Virus record (IMG/VR): IMGVR_UViG_3300035698_003366
Location: 1-27,086 of that record
Length of the DNA stretch: 27,086 bases
Source: a virus
Strand: one strand, 5' to 3'
The notes under the pieces are model-generated. The model ran no database searches and was not told the DNA's origin. It was given only the letters and a program-made list of their open reading frames with translations. Position 1 is the first letter of the stretch. Each line of letters begins with the position of its first letter. A program made the position numbers and the translations under genes. This document shows, piece by piece, positions 1 to 9,606 of this stretch.

Positions 1-1
1 A

Positions 2-1864
2 CTAAATAATGTTGCTATGTATGAAATAAATGAAGGCAAATTAGATTTTGAAGGTGAGATAAATCAGATATATAAAACTGATTGGAATTTATTTGTTGAA
101 TATAATGTTCAAGACGTGAGGGTGACAAAAGGTATTGAAGATAAAAAGAAATTTATCCATCTTATTGTTAGTTTTTGTTATGAAGCATTGATTCCATTTG
201 AAAGAGTGTATTCAACTATTGCATTGGTGACAGGATATTTTACTCATTATTTCCATAGAAAGAACATCATGTTTCCCGACCCACCAGATGTTCATAAAGA
301 ATCATATCCGGGAGGATATGTTTATGCGTTGCCGGGATTGTTTAAGTATCTTTTGTCATATGATATTGAGTCTGAGTACCCTCGAATGATTATAATGTAT
401 AATATCAGTCCTGAGACACTTGTGTATAACCCTGAAAACACTGAAGGTCTTATCAAAACACCAGCAAGTGAAGTTTATGAGTGTGACACACCACAGGGTC
501 ATTTTCAAATATCTGGAATTTATTATCGTAAAGATATTAAAGGTGTGCTCCCAGAAATTGTTGAAACAATATTTAATGAAAGAAAACGCCTAAAGCAAAA
601 ATCAAAAGTTGCTGACGGAATGGAAAAGAATAATACTTTAGAAATGATATCTAAAAATACATTTTTACCAATTGAGTTTGTCGAACGCCTAATGGGTGAA
701 ATATCCGAAGAAGGGCATTCCGCAGCATATTATGACAGTCAACAGCTTATAAGAAAGATTCTTATCAATTCAATGTACGGTGTTTTGGGTAATCCACACT
801 TTGCATTTTATAATGCTAAGAATGCTTCAGCTATTACAGTTGGTGGAAGGCATTTAATTAAATATCTATCTGATGAAATAAATATGTACATGAAGAACAA
901 TTGGCATAAGACTGCGTGGAAATATTTACCCGAGTTAGCAAAGGATAAAATCATACCACAAATCAAAGATGATGTCGTAGTTCTTATCGATACAGATTCA
1001 AACTATATCTGTCTTGATGAAGTAATAAAAGGACTTAAAATTAAGTTCAAAGATAATGAACAGTTTAGACAATTTGCAAATATATTTGACAAGAGATTTT
1101 TAAAACCTTTCTTTGAAAAGAAACTTGACAAATATGCAAAAAAATTTGATGTGCCTCAAATGATTAATTTCAAAAGAGAAAAAATAATTCTCAAAAAGTT
1201 AACAATCAAGAAGAAAAAATATGCAGACTTGGTACTTGATGATGAAGGAAAAACACAATACAAAGATGGCACTCTTTATACGGATAAGCCTAAACTTTCT
1301 AAAACTGGAATTGAAACTGTACGAACTACAACTCCACTATTTTGTGTAGAACATCTGGATAAACTAATGAGAAGTATCATGGAGATTACTGACCTTGGTG
1401 CTATCACTGAACAATTGGGTGATATCTATGATGAATTTTATGAGGATAGCATTGAAAGAATTTCAAAATGTAGTTCGGTAAGAAATTATAGTAAGTATGG
1501 GTTCGATATGGATTCATTCTTAGAAAATGAAAAGATAATATATCCAAAAAGTTTACCGCAACACGTTAGAGCATCAGTTAATTATAATTATCTGGTTGCT
1601 AAATACGATTTGAGTTTGGAAACTGTTGGTGATGGTTCTGATATAAAGCTGGTATTTGTTCATCCTAATAATGAGTTGGATACAAATGTCATTGGGTATA
1701 TTGGTAAATTCCCCAAACAGTTTAAAAATATATTTAAAATTGATAAAGAAGAACAGTGGAAAAAACAGTTTGAGTCTATATTACAAAGATTCTATGATGT
1801 TGTTGGATGGGGAAAGGTCAATGTCGATACTACATGTGCAAGCGATTTTATAAACTTTTCTTAA
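2..1864 (+). CDS. 43: Family B DNA polymerase, gp43-like (5'-partial)
   Basis: Replicative DNA polymerase. The reading frame is open from base 2, so the start and most of the 3'-5' exonuclease domain lie outside the window; the ATG at 17 is an internal Met. A Y-x-x-x-D element just after it (YNVQDV) fits exonuclease motif III. Polymerase motif A is SYDIESEYP (about residue 114 counted from the ATG at 17), motif B is KILINSMYG (about 247), motif C is DTDS (325), and the family KKxY element is KKKYADL. The C-terminus contains GWGKVNVDTTCASDF. The gene is followed after 13 bases by the recombinase, with AAGGAG at the junction. It works with the gp45 clamp and gp44/gp62 loader encoded further on. 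Function is certain at family level; the gp43 name rests on the T4-like neighbourhood. Confidence 0.96.
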   Translation, partial: LNNVAMYEINEGKLDFEGEINQIYKTDWNLFVEYNVQDVRVTKGIEDKKKFIHLIVSFCYEALIPFERVYSTIALVTGYFTHYFHRKNIMFPDPPDVHKESYPGGYVYALPGLFKYLLSYDIESEYPRMIIMYNISPETLVYNPENTEGLIKTPASEVYECDTPQGHFQISGIYYRKDIKGVLPEIVETIFNERKRLKQKSKVADGMEKNNTLEMISKNTFLPIEFVERLMGEISEEGHSAAYYDSQQLIRKILINSMYGVLGNPHFAFYNAKNASAITVGGRHLIKYLSDEINMYMKNNWHKTAWKYLPELAKDKIIPQIKDDVVVLIDTDSNYICLDEVIKGLKIKFKDNEQFRQFANIFDKRFLKPFFEKKLDKYAKKFDVPQMINFKREKIILKKLTIKKKKYADLVLDDEGKTQYKDGTLYTDKPKLSKTGIETVRTTTPLFCVEHLDKLMRSIMEITDLGAITEQLGDIYDEFYEDSIERISKCSSVRNYSKYGFDMDSFLENEKIIYPKSLPQHVRASVNYNYLVAKYDLSLETVGDGSDIKLVFVHPNNELDTNVIGYIGKFPKQFKNIFKIDKEEQWKKQFESILQRFYDVVGWGKVNVDTTCASDFINFS

Positions 1865-1877
1865 GGAGAATGGACAA

Positions 1878-2975
1878 ATGGCACGTAAGAGCATTTTTGA
1901 ACTGGCAAGCAAAGACAAAGCAATCAAAGATATGATGGATGAGTGTTATCTCGATTTGGAAAAAGACGATGGAACACCGGAATTTTTATCTACAAATGTT
2001 GTAACACTTAATATTTTGTTGAGTGGAAAAGTTAATGGTGGAATACCGATTGGTAAGATGTCAATGATATCTGCTCCATCAATGTTAGGTAAAACATTTG
2101 TTGCGATGTCTGCGATTAAAAATGCACAGAAAAGAGGAATGCAAGTTGTAATTATCGATACTGAAAGAGCGTTCAGCATTCAAATGGCAAAGTCATTAGG
2201 TATTGACACAAGCAAGTCTAAACTTTATGTCTTCCAAGACAGCAGTATTGAGAAGTTAACCAAATTCATTCTTAGTATTTTTGAAGGAATGACACGAGAA
2301 GAGAAAAAAGAAACATTTGTTGTTATGGATTCGTGGGGAACGCTGTTAACATCTAAAACATTACAAGATGGATTGTCTGGTAAAGATGTGATGGATATGA
2401 CAGACCCCAAGAAAAAGAACAAGTTAGCAAATATTATTCTTAATACAAAAGCAACATGGTTTATTGTCAACCACGTGTATGATAACATTGGTGGGTTTGG
2501 TGATGCACTTGCAATTCCGGGTGGACGTAAAATTATGTTTAATTGTGATTGTGTATTACTTGGTATGACAAGAGCAAAAGATAAAGAAGTCGATAAAAAT
2601 GATAGTTCAAAGAAGGTGATAACTGGACATATAATTTCAATACGAAATCAAAAGTCTCGTTATTGTAAAGAATTAACAAAATTGAAATTTAGAATTAAAC
2701 ATAATGGTGGTCTTGACCCTTATTATGGAATGCTTGATGATGCGATTAAAGGTGGTTACGTCATTGAAGGTAAAGCTGGTAGAGGTACTGGATTTGCCAG
2801 GACACACATCAAAGATGATAAATTCGTAAAAGAACTTGATATTTATAATGCAGCTTTTTGGAAACCAATATTTATGGATACAGATATCAAACAATATTTG
2901 GAGAAGGTGTACGCCTTTGATGCTTATACTGACATATTGAATGAACAAGAAGAAATTGACGAAATGATTGGATAA
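1878..2975 (+). CDS. uvsX: UvsX-like RecA-family recombinase
   Basis: ATP-dependent strand-exchange protein for recombination-dependent replication and repair. It has 365 aa, close to the length of T4 UvsX. Walker A is SAPSMLGKT (about residues 64-72), followed by the RecA-type segment VVIIDTERAF. The Walker B region is TFVVMDSWGTL. The ATG at 1878 is preceded by AAGGAG with good spacing. It sits between DNA polymerase and the replicative helicase. No UvsY candidate is recognised in the window. The call rests on the P-loop and RecA core pattern, the length and the context. Confidence 0.93.
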   Translation: MARKSIFELASKDKAIKDMMDECYLDLEKDDGTPEFLSTNVVTLNILLSGKVNGGIPIGKMSMISAPSMLGKTFVAMSAIKNAQKRGMQVVIIDTERAFSIQMAKSLGIDTSKSKLYVFQDSSIEKLTKFILSIFEGMTREEKKETFVVMDSWGTLLTSKTLQDGLSGKDVMDMTDPKKKNKLANIILNTKATWFIVNHVYDNIGGFGDALAIPGGRKIMFNCDCVLLGMTRAKDKEVDKNDSSKKVITGHIISIRNQKSRYCKELTKLKFRIKHNGGLDPYYGMLDDAIKGGYVIEGKAGRGTGFARTHIKDDKFVKELDIYNAAFWKPIFMDTDIKQYLEKVYAFDAYTDILNEQEEIDEMIG

Positions 2976-2991
2976 GGAGTCCGTTGATAAA

Positions 2992-4401
2992 ATGCCCAAT
3001 GACACAAATTTTTATGAAGATTTATTAATAAAATTTCTATATATAAAGAAATCAGTGAGAGAAAAAATACTACCTTATCTCAATCCTGAACTTTTTGATA
3101 GAGATGAAAATAGAGAAATTGTAAAACAGATGCTTGCTCATCTTGATAAGTATGAGAAGTTCCCTAAAGCACATGAATCTATATTAAAATTGTCTGAAAC
3201 CAATCGTATACATTTGAAAGATACCGTAATGGCAATCGATTCAGATAAATACGATGATGAAATGTTACTTGACGAATTAGAGAAGTTTATTAGAGAGAAA
3301 ATGGTTTCTAATGTTTGTTATGGGACAATAATGTCATTGGGTGATGAAGAAGGCTTAGAAGGAAATGTAGATGCACCCAATAAATTACGGGATGCATTTG
3401 CATTCTCTTTCGACCAGAAGATTGGATTAGATTTATTTGCATCCGAAGATAGGATGTATGAACATTTACACGAACAGAAACATATAGTACCAACGAATAT
3501 CAAAAGACTAAATGAGTTAATTGACGGAGGGGTACACACTAAAGCACTCCATCTATTTATGGCTGAAACTAATATGGGTAAATCATTAGTGATGTCATCA
3601 TTGGCTTGTGGTGATGTGTTGAACAATAAAAATGTGTTATACATTTCATGTGAATTGTCAGAAAATTCTACCGGTGAAAGAATGTTGGCAAATTTCTTTG
3701 ACATTGCTATGGATGATTTAAAAGCGATACCAAAGGATAGGTTCCATAAACGATATAAAGAAATGCAAGACAATTTCGAGAATAGAATTGTCATTAGAGA
3801 ATATGCTCCCAAAGCAATGAACGCTAATACAATTAGAAATCTATTGAAGGGATTAGAATTAAGACATTTCATACCCGATGTAATTTATCTTGATCAAATT
3901 GGAAATATGAATTCAATGTATCGTGTTAAATCTGATAGTACATACACTGAAATGGGAAGGGTGACACAAGAGGTACGTGGTGTCGCTATTGAATTTGATG
4001 TCCCAATCATCTCTGCTATTCAAACAAACAGAGATGGTTTTGGTTCATCGGAAATTGATTTAAAAAATACTGGAGATTCTCTTGGATTTGTGCAAACCGC
4101 TGATGTTGTAATCGCCATCACACAATCAGAAGAATTCCGATCGCAGGGGAAATTTATTTGGTCAATTCTTAAAAATAGATTTGGGGTTAACAAAATGAAA
4201 CTCACTGTTAATGTTAATTATGAAAAAATGAGAGTTAGTGAAGATGAAGATACTATTGCCGAAATTCAATATAGTGGTGCAAAAACCCCTGCAACAACTA
4301 AAGAAAAAAAACAAAAGGCTAAGAGTGCGATATCAATGATTAATGATATTAAAATTAATGATGAAATTAAAAAAGAAAAAGAAATTGTTGATTGGGAATA
4401 G
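2992..4401 (+). CDS. 41: Replicative DNA helicase, gp41/DnaB-like
   Basis: Hexameric 5'-3' helicase that unwinds the fork and partners the primase encoded at 6420. I place the start at the ATG at 2992 (469 aa; T4 gp41 is about 475). A TTG at 2968 is possible, but it would put the AAGGAG at 2974-2979 inside the gene. The C-terminal RecA-like domain carries Walker A AETNMGKS (about residue 190) and Walker B VIYLDQIGNM (about 296). Before it is an N-terminal domain of about 180 residues typical of DnaB-like helicases. The C-terminus is Lys/Glu rich. The stop is TAG. The next gene starts 9 bases later with GGAG as its ribosome site. Confidence 0.94.
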   Translation: MPNDTNFYEDLLIKFLYIKKSVREKILPYLNPELFDRDENREIVKQMLAHLDKYEKFPKAHESILKLSETNRIHLKDTVMAIDSDKYDDEMLLDELEKFIREKMVSNVCYGTIMSLGDEEGLEGNVDAPNKLRDAFAFSFDQKIGLDLFASEDRMYEHLHEQKHIVPTNIKRLNELIDGGVHTKALHLFMAETNMGKSLVMSSLACGDVLNNKNVLYISCELSENSTGERMLANFFDIAMDDLKAIPKDRFHKRYKEMQDNFENRIVIREYAPKAMNANTIRNLLKGLELRHFIPDVIYLDQIGNMNSMYRVKSDSTYTEMGRVTQEVRGVAIEFDVPIISAIQTNRDGFGSSEIDLKNTGDSLGFVQTADVVIAITQSEEFRSQGKFIWSILKNRFGVNKMKLTVNVNYEKMRVSEDEDTIAEIQYSGAKTPATTKEKKQKAKSAISMINDIKINDEIKKEKEIVDWE

Positions 4402-4410
4402 GAGATTAAA

Positions 4411-4794
4411 ATGTCAGAAAGATTGGATATGATATCAAAAGAAGTACTGAGTGTGTCAAAATCCGAGGAAATAATTATTAATGATATACAGAAGGGTAGC
4501 TTCTATGATATATTAGAAAAATATGGGTTTACTTATGCAAAATTGCAAGTGATATTTGAAAGTGAAATTTATACCAATGATACACAAAATAACTTAAATG
4601 TTATTTTAAGAAAAATCAAAAAAACTCATGGAATAAATATGTCTGATTCGGTTGTATTTCTTGATGAGTTTACCAGAATTAAAAAGATTTTATATTTTCT
4701 TGACGGTGAATCTAAATGGATAATCAAAAATGAACTTGCAGAAAAATACAATATCGATTTTGAAACAAATGAATTATTAAAAATGTTAGGATAA
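4411..4794 (+). CDS. Small protein in gp33 position (function unproven)
   Basis: A 127-aa protein of unknown function, Glu/Lys/Ile rich, with no membrane segment or cysteine cluster. It lies directly before the gp59-like and gp32 genes. In T4 the order is 33-59-32, so by position it could be the late-transcription co-activator gp33, which bridges RNA polymerase and the gp45 clamp. The stretch DILEKYGFTYAKLQVIFESE loosely resembles the helix-turn-helix-like part of gp33 (IVEEFGMSYLEA-type pattern), but this is weak. GGAG lies 8 bases before the ATG. I am confident that it is a gene and unsure of the role. Confidence 0.8.
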   Translation: MSERLDMISKEVLSVSKSEEIIINDIQKGSFYDILEKYGFTYAKLQVIFESEIYTNDTQNNLNVILRKIKKTHGINMSDSVVFLDEFTRIKKILYFLDGESKWIIKNELAEKYNIDFETNELLKMLG

Positions 4795-4796
4795 AT

Positions 4797-5492
4797 ATGA
4801 AAAATTCATCATTATTAATATTTTCTATTATGAAGAATTTAGAAAAATATACATTTAAAGGGTTAAAAATTGTTACTGAAATTGAGAATGCAACTAAACG
4901 ATTAGAAACATTTAATAAAGGAACAGTTAGATGGATTGATTGTTCATCAACCATCAACAGATTAAATAAAAAATTTGATGATGTTATGGATGTTAAAGAT
5001 GCAAAGAAAGTTATATTCGAAGTTTATACATCTTTTGCATACCAACGGACAACAGAGTACAATGTCCGTCATTGTTCAAGAATTTATAACGACATCGAAA
5101 ACAATTACTATACTCATGACGATTTTGTGATTGCTTATTTGTATGAATCTCTATTTGTGAAAAAAAGAATATTAATCAAATCATTAAATAAAAAAAGAAT
5201 TAAAGAAATTAGAAAGTTATTTACAAAGAAACAATTTGATGTTGATAAAGAATTTGTGTTGAATATCCAAAAAGAGGTCGAGTCTACTAATATTTTGGAT
5301 AATTTTGAAATAAAATCTGATGGGGAAAGTATAGTTTATAATTTAATTAAGAATAATTTCATAACACCTATTTTTTATTTGTTTTATTACAGAAAGTACT
5401 TGACAAACCCATCAGAAAATATTAGGTTTAAGAGTAAAGAATATCTCCATTTTGAGAGATTAAATAATATAATTTTTAAATTTTTAAAATAA
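4797..5492 (+). CDS. 59: Probable helicase loader, gp59-like
   Basis: A 231-aa protein, close to the length of T4 gp59 (217). It starts 2 bases after the stop of the upstream gene and ends 17 bases before the ssDNA-binding protein, which is the T4 position of gene 59. The central region has a helical segment (about YESLFVKKRILIKSLNKKR). Near the C-terminus a segment of the form LIKNNFITPIFYLFYYRKYL echoes the gp59 pattern LLQSNIISFETFILLDSFL. The protein is strongly basic, as expected for a fork-DNA-binding loader that recruits gp41 onto gp32-coated DNA. Identity is inferred from synteny plus weak sequence likeness. A second ATG at 4830 is a possible start. Confidence 0.7.
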   Translation: MKNSSLLIFSIMKNLEKYTFKGLKIVTEIENATKRLETFNKGTVRWIDCSSTINRLNKKFDDVMDVKDAKKVIFEVYTSFAYQRTTEYNVRHCSRIYNDIENNYYTHDDFVIAYLYESLFVKKRILIKSLNKKRIKEIRKLFTKKQFDVDKEFVLNIQKEVESTNILDNFEIKSDGESIVYNLIKNNFITPIFYLFYYRKYLTNPSENIRFKSKEYLHFERLNNIIFKFLK

Positions 5493-5509
5493 ACTATTGG
5501 AGGACAGAA

Positions 5510-6370
5510 ATGCCTAAGTTTAAAAAAGATTGGTCAGCAACTATCGAAAAAATGAAGAAACAAAACAAAGGTGGTAGCTATAAAGATGAACGTATTTATA
5601 TGCCAGAATACAAAGATGACGGAACAGCAAAAGCAACACTCCGTTTTCTTCCTGCGCCTGATGTTGACATTCCTTTTGTAAGTAAGTACAATCACTATTT
5701 TAGAGGTATTGGTGGATGGTACATTGACAATTGCCCAACAACAATAAATGGACAATGCCCTGTATGTGAAGACAATAACAGACTTTGGGACGAGCATGAA
5801 CAAGTTGTAAGAGACAGAAGAAGTCTTAGACAACTATCTTATTACTCAAACGTTCTTGTTGTTGAAGACAAAAAGAATCGTTCAAATGAAGGTAAAGTAT
5901 TTCTCTTCAAATTTGGTAAGAAAATCCATGATAAAATCTTGGAAGCTATTGGAGAAGGTGCAATCCCATTTGATGAAGATGCTGGTGTTAATTTCTTCTT
6001 GAAAATCAAGAAGACTAAAGTTGGTAAAGACTTGATGCCTAATTATGATGCGTCTGTATTCTCAGAAACTGAAACGAGCCTTGTTGAAATATGTAAAGGT
6101 GAAGATAAAGCTAAAGCTGTAATGGCTAAAGTACTCCCATTGAGTGAATTTAATGAAAAAGCTCAATTCAAATCTTATAATGAACTTGTTGTTAAGTTTA
6201 ATAAAGTTATGGGTGAAACATCCACACCAAGAAATGCCGTTTCAGATTATGCTCAAGCACAACCCCAAGCAAAAGCAGAAACCACAACTAAAGAAGATTT
6301 CAATGAAGATGAAGTTTTTGCAGAAGAGGCAGACAAAGACTTCTTCGATAATATGACAGTGGAAGAATAA
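5510..6370 (+). CDS. 32: Single-stranded DNA-binding protein, gp32-like
   Basis: Coats single-stranded DNA at the fork and organises the replisome. It has 286 aa (T4 gp32 is 301). The zinc site is visible as H62-x12-C75-x7-C83-x2-C86, close to the T4 arrangement H64-C77-C87-C90. The N-terminus is basic (PKFKKDW). The C-terminus is very acidic (EDFNEDEVFAEEADKDFF), the tail expected for contacts with helicase loader, polymerase and primase. GGAGG precedes the ATG. A good intrinsic terminator follows directly, so this abundant protein probably ends a transcript. Confidence 0.95.
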   Translation: MPKFKKDWSATIEKMKKQNKGGSYKDERIYMPEYKDDGTAKATLRFLPAPDVDIPFVSKYNHYFRGIGGWYIDNCPTTINGQCPVCEDNNRLWDEHEQVVRDRRSLRQLSYYSNVLVVEDKKNRSNEGKVFLFKFGKKIHDKILEAIGEGAIPFDEDAGVNFFLKIKKTKVGKDLMPNYDASVFSETETSLVEICKGEDKAKAVMAKVLPLSEFNEKAQFKSYNELVVKFNKVMGETSTPRNAVSDYAQAQPQAKAETTTKEDFNEDEVFAEEADKDFFDNMTVEE

Positions 6371-6378
6371 TTGACATT

Positions 6379-6404
6379 GGGGGAGATTAAATCTCCCCTT
6401 TATT
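6379..6404 (+). terminator. Intrinsic terminator after gene 32
   Basis: An 8-bp perfect stem GGGGAGAT/ATCTCCCC with a 3-base loop (TAA), followed by TTTATTAT. It lies between the gp32 stop (6368-6370) and the primase ribosome site. Confidence 0.75.
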
Positions 6405-6419
6405 ATCTTAAGGGGACTG

Positions 6420-7430
6420 ATGAATAATTTCGATTTAGAAAAACAATTATTGATTGAACTCGAAGTGAAGAATATATTACACACACAATTTCCTGATGCA
6501 ATTTTTTCAGGCTCATCATATAGTTTTAGATGTCCGATATGTGGTGATAGTAAAAAAAGTAGCACAAAAAAGAGAGGGCACATTTATACAGCATACACTC
6601 CGTGGATATACAAATGTTATAATGGAGATTGTAATACTCATATGTCAGTTGAACGGTGGTTAAGAACATACTTCAATTTTGAATATCAAAGACTCATGAA
6701 AGAATTGTCTAAATTAAAAATGTCAAATAGAGAAGAAATGAGTATTAAAAACCTCAAACAAAAAATTGACAGAATAAAAATAAAAAGGTCACACAAGAAA
6801 TTTAATGAAAAGAAAGATGTTAGTTTTTTTAAAAGTATTAAAAAATACCCAAAGTTAATTGAATATTGTAAAGAAAGATTAATCCCAGAATCAGTTCACT
6901 CTAAATGGTTTTATGCTGATGGTGGATTTTATAAAAATAGATTGATTATTCCTTTCTATGATGATAAAGATAAAATTTATTATTATCAAGGAAGAGATTT
7001 AAAACCTGACAGTGATTGCAAATATTTGTCTCGTATGGGCCAAAAGTTGATTCCAATTTATAATTACTATCTTGTTGACAGAACAAAACCAGTTATTGTC
7101 CTTGAAGGTCCAATTGATTCCATATTTATTATTAATAGTATTGGGATGACAGGACTGAAAGATAAAGTTGAAGAGTTGGAAGTGTTTCCTTTTAAATATT
7201 ATCTACTCGATAATGATAAAAGTGGACGTAAAAAATCATTAGAATTATTGAAACAAGGTAAATATGTTTTCAATTGGAAATTATTTTTAAAAGAATATTC
7301 ATGTAAAAGGAATATCAAAGATGTTAATGACTTTATAAAGTACAACAATACACACATTACGGAACTGTCATACGATATTATTAAACAGTACTTTACAAAT
7401 AATAGTCACCACAAATTGTTTTTTATATAG
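6420..7430 (+). CDS. 61: DNA primase, gp61-like
   Basis: Synthesises RNA primers for lagging-strand replication together with the gp41 helicase. It has 336 aa (T4 gp61 is 342). The N-terminal zinc-binding domain shows C38-x2-C41 (CPICGDSKK) and C66/C71 with a nearby His (YKCYNGDCNTHMS). A TOPRIM-type core follows: the catalytic Glu in VIVLEGPIDS and the acidic pair in LLDNDKSG. The segment IPFYDDKDKIYYYQGRDL between them is typical of the primase core. AAGGGG precedes the ATG at 6420. The gene directly follows the gp32 terminator, so it may rely on read-through or an unseen promoter. Confidence 0.93.
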   Translation: MNNFDLEKQLLIELEVKNILHTQFPDAIFSGSSYSFRCPICGDSKKSSTKKRGHIYTAYTPWIYKCYNGDCNTHMSVERWLRTYFNFEYQRLMKELSKLKMSNREEMSIKNLKQKIDRIKIKRSHKKFNEKKDVSFFKSIKKYPKLIEYCKERLIPESVHSKWFYADGGFYKNRLIIPFYDDKDKIYYYQGRDLKPDSDCKYLSRMGQKLIPIYNYYLVDRTKPVIVLEGPIDSIFIINSIGMTGLKDKVEELEVFPFKYYLLDNDKSGRKKSLELLKQGKYVFNWKLFLKEYSCKRNIKDVNDFIKYNNTHITELSYDIIKQYFTNNSHHKLFFI

Positions 7431-7438
7431 GAGTAGGG

Positions 7439-8116
7439 ATGTTTATTATTGGTGTAGATTATAGTAAGAATTCTCCCGGAATAATGATATCAGAATTAGA
7501 TGATAATCTCGATATTATAAAAACACAATATAGAGGATTCACGAGCGTCAAGAAGACAGCAAAATTGGATGACAATTTAATATTTTATCATAAAAAGCAA
7601 TTTGCAAATGATATGGAAAAAGCAATTTGGATGAGAGAGCAAACACTTGATTTTATTAATTCAAATAATGCATATCTTATGAATAATACATACTGTGCAT
7701 TTGAAGGTTATGCTTTTGCTGCACACGGTAGGGTGTTTGATATTGCAGAATTTACTATGTGTGCTAAATTAGGAATATACGACATTTCAATCCCATTAAG
7801 AATATATGAACCAACCACTATTAAAAAATTTGCAGTTAACGGAAATGCTGGAAAAGTTGAAATGGGTGATGAATATATTAAAATAGAAGATAAAACAAAA
7901 CCCGATTTGAGCCATTTAAAACCATACAAATCACCATCAGAAGATTTGGTTGATGCTTATTTTTGTATGAAACTTTTACAAACAGAAATGAAATTGCGAT
8001 ATGGAATAATTGAACTTAAAGATTTTCCATTAAGAATAATTGAAATATTCAATAAAATAACCAAACATTCAAAAACTAACATTTTATCAACAAATTTTAT
8101 AAAAAATGAAAAATAA
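7439..8116 (+). CDS. RuvC-like Holliday junction resolvase
   Basis: Probable branched-DNA endonuclease with an RNase H-like fold, expected to resolve recombination or replication junctions before packaging. It has 225 aa. Acidic active-site candidates are D7 in IIGVDYSKNSPG, E89 in CAFEGYAF, and D169/D172 in SEDLVDAYF, the order and spacing of phage RuvC proteins. T4 uses endonuclease VII (gp49) for this job; none is seen here. GGAG precedes the ATG, 8 bases after the primase stop. The C-terminal 40 residues are basic and low in complexity. Confidence 0.82.
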   Translation: MFIIGVDYSKNSPGIMISELDDNLDIIKTQYRGFTSVKKTAKLDDNLIFYHKKQFANDMEKAIWMREQTLDFINSNNAYLMNNTYCAFEGYAFAAHGRVFDIAEFTMCAKLGIYDISIPLRIYEPTTIKKFAVNGNAGKVEMGDEYIKIEDKTKPDLSHLKPYKSPSEDLVDAYFCMKLLQTEMKLRYGIIELKDFPLRIIEIFNKITKHSKTNILSTNFIKNEK

Positions 8117-8179
8117 ATAATAATAAACTTCATAAAAAATATAAAATAAAAATATTAAATTTGAAAAGAGAAAATATCA

Positions 8180-9256
8180 ATGAATGAATTTAGTCATATA
8201 TTTGGTAACGATGAAAATGATGCCGTTGACAAAGAAAAGACTGTACTGATTATTGATGGTCATAACATTGCTTATAGATGTTTATATTCTACAATATTTC
8301 ATAATCCTGATGATGGTATAAATTTCTATCTATGGAGACATGCTGTATTGAATAATATATTCAGTGTTGTTACAAAATTTAATCCTGACAAATTGGTACT
8401 TGCCTTTGACGAAAAGGGAAGCTGGAGATATGATTTCTATGACCTATACAAGGTGCATCGTAAAGGTGCAAGAGAGAAAAATAAAATTCAAATCGATTGG
8501 GTTAGATTCTTTGAAGTATTTGAAGAATTCATTAATGATATAAAAGAAACATTCAAAAATATTTATGTTATAAAATTACCAAGAACTGAAGGTGATGACA
8601 TCATTGGTATTCTTTCAAATGAGATTTTCAAAACCGAAAAGGTGATAATCGTATCTAATGATGGTGATATGCATCAGTTGCTTGCTCACAAGAATGTGCA
8701 TCAGTATGACCCAAAATCAATGAGTTTAGTAGAATGCCTTAACCCTGAAATTGAATTGGAAATGAAAATACTTCAAGGTGATAATTCAGATAACATCGCT
8801 GGTGTTAGGCGTGGTGTTGGCCCTGTAACAGCAGAGAAGATTTTCAAATTGGGTATTGAAGAGTATATTGACACATTTAAAATTAAAGTCAACAGGAAAA
8901 TGAGAAAAAGTGAATGGATGGATAATGATGATGTTGATGTGTATTGTCCATTAGGAACTGATATGGATGGTAAATTAATTCCCGACACAAGAGAGCCATT
9001 GACTGATGAAGAAGTAGAAAATTATATAGTTAAAGAAAAGAAAATGATTAGAGATAATTATAAAAGAAATACAATTTTAATCAATCTTAATTATATACCA
9101 AATGAGATAAAAAATCCAATCATGGATACATATAAACAATATGATATTAATGAGATGACTGCTAAAGATATTATTCAATTCTTTAAAAGAAATAAAATGT
9201 TGAGGCATTTATCTGATTGGAACAGTGTGTCAGAGTACTTTAAAAAATTGAGTTAA
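8180..9256 (+). CDS. rnh: 5'-3' nuclease, T4 RNase H/FEN-like
   Basis: Removes RNA primers and 5' flaps from the lagging strand. It has 358 aa (T4 RNase H is 305). FEN-family metal ligands are visible in order: VLIIDGHN (D26), LVLAFDEKGSWR, RTEGDDIIG, SNDGDMHQL and LQGDNSDNI, followed by a helix-hairpin-helix element GVGPVTAEKI. A 63-base AT-rich gap precedes the gene, with the weak ribosome site AAAAGAGAAAA. The gene is followed directly by a decayed homing-endonuclease fragment. Confidence 0.92.
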   Translation: MNEFSHIFGNDENDAVDKEKTVLIIDGHNIAYRCLYSTIFHNPDDGINFYLWRHAVLNNIFSVVTKFNPDKLVLAFDEKGSWRYDFYDLYKVHRKGAREKNKIQIDWVRFFEVFEEFINDIKETFKNIYVIKLPRTEGDDIIGILSNEIFKTEKVIIVSNDGDMHQLLAHKNVHQYDPKSMSLVECLNPEIELEMKILQGDNSDNIAGVRRGVGPVTAEKIFKLGIEEYIDTFKIKVNRKMRKSEWMDNDDVDVYCPLGTDMDGKLIPDTREPLTDEEVENYIVKEKKMIRDNYKRNTILINLNYIPNEIKNPIMDTYKQYDINEMTAKDIIQFFKRNKMLRHLSDWNSVSEYFKKLS

Positions 9257-9258
9257 TA

Positions 9259-9606
9259 TATTTTTGGTGGACAGATGATTTTCATAAATGTGTGTCCAAT
9301 GTCATGAAAGAGAAATGGAATGGTGATAATTATAGAAAACACCAATTAAAAAAATCATTAAATACAAAAGAAGTTAAAGAAAAACGCAAATTACAATCAA
9401 CTGGTATTAATAATAATAATTTTAATTGGATATATGAATTTATAAATATAAAAACAAATGAAAAATTAACATCAAAAATAAAACATTAAGAGAATTTTGT
9501 GGAATTGATAACAGATTTAATTATAATAGTATTCAAGTTTTGTTTAATAAGAAAAAATCAAACAATAATATTTATAAAAAACAATGGGATATAAATAGAA
9601 ATGAAA
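9259..9606 (+). pseudogene. Homing endonuclease C-terminal remnant
   Basis: The first part reads in one frame through 9489 (including FHKCVSNVMKEKWNGDNY and KEVKEKRKLQ). After one lost base near the A-run at about 9475, the other frame continues as KTLREFCGID...NNNIYKKQWDI. This is the pattern of the NUMOD-type DNA-binding tail of phage GIY-YIG or HNH homing endonucleases. No nuclease domain remains. It fills the whole rnh to gene 4 gap, as expected for a homing endonuclease that once inserted there. Confidence 0.6.

Noticed and set aside
1656-1853. Small frame inside the polymerase gene
   Set aside because: Out-of-frame shadow with no ribosome site; the polymerase frame is continuous.
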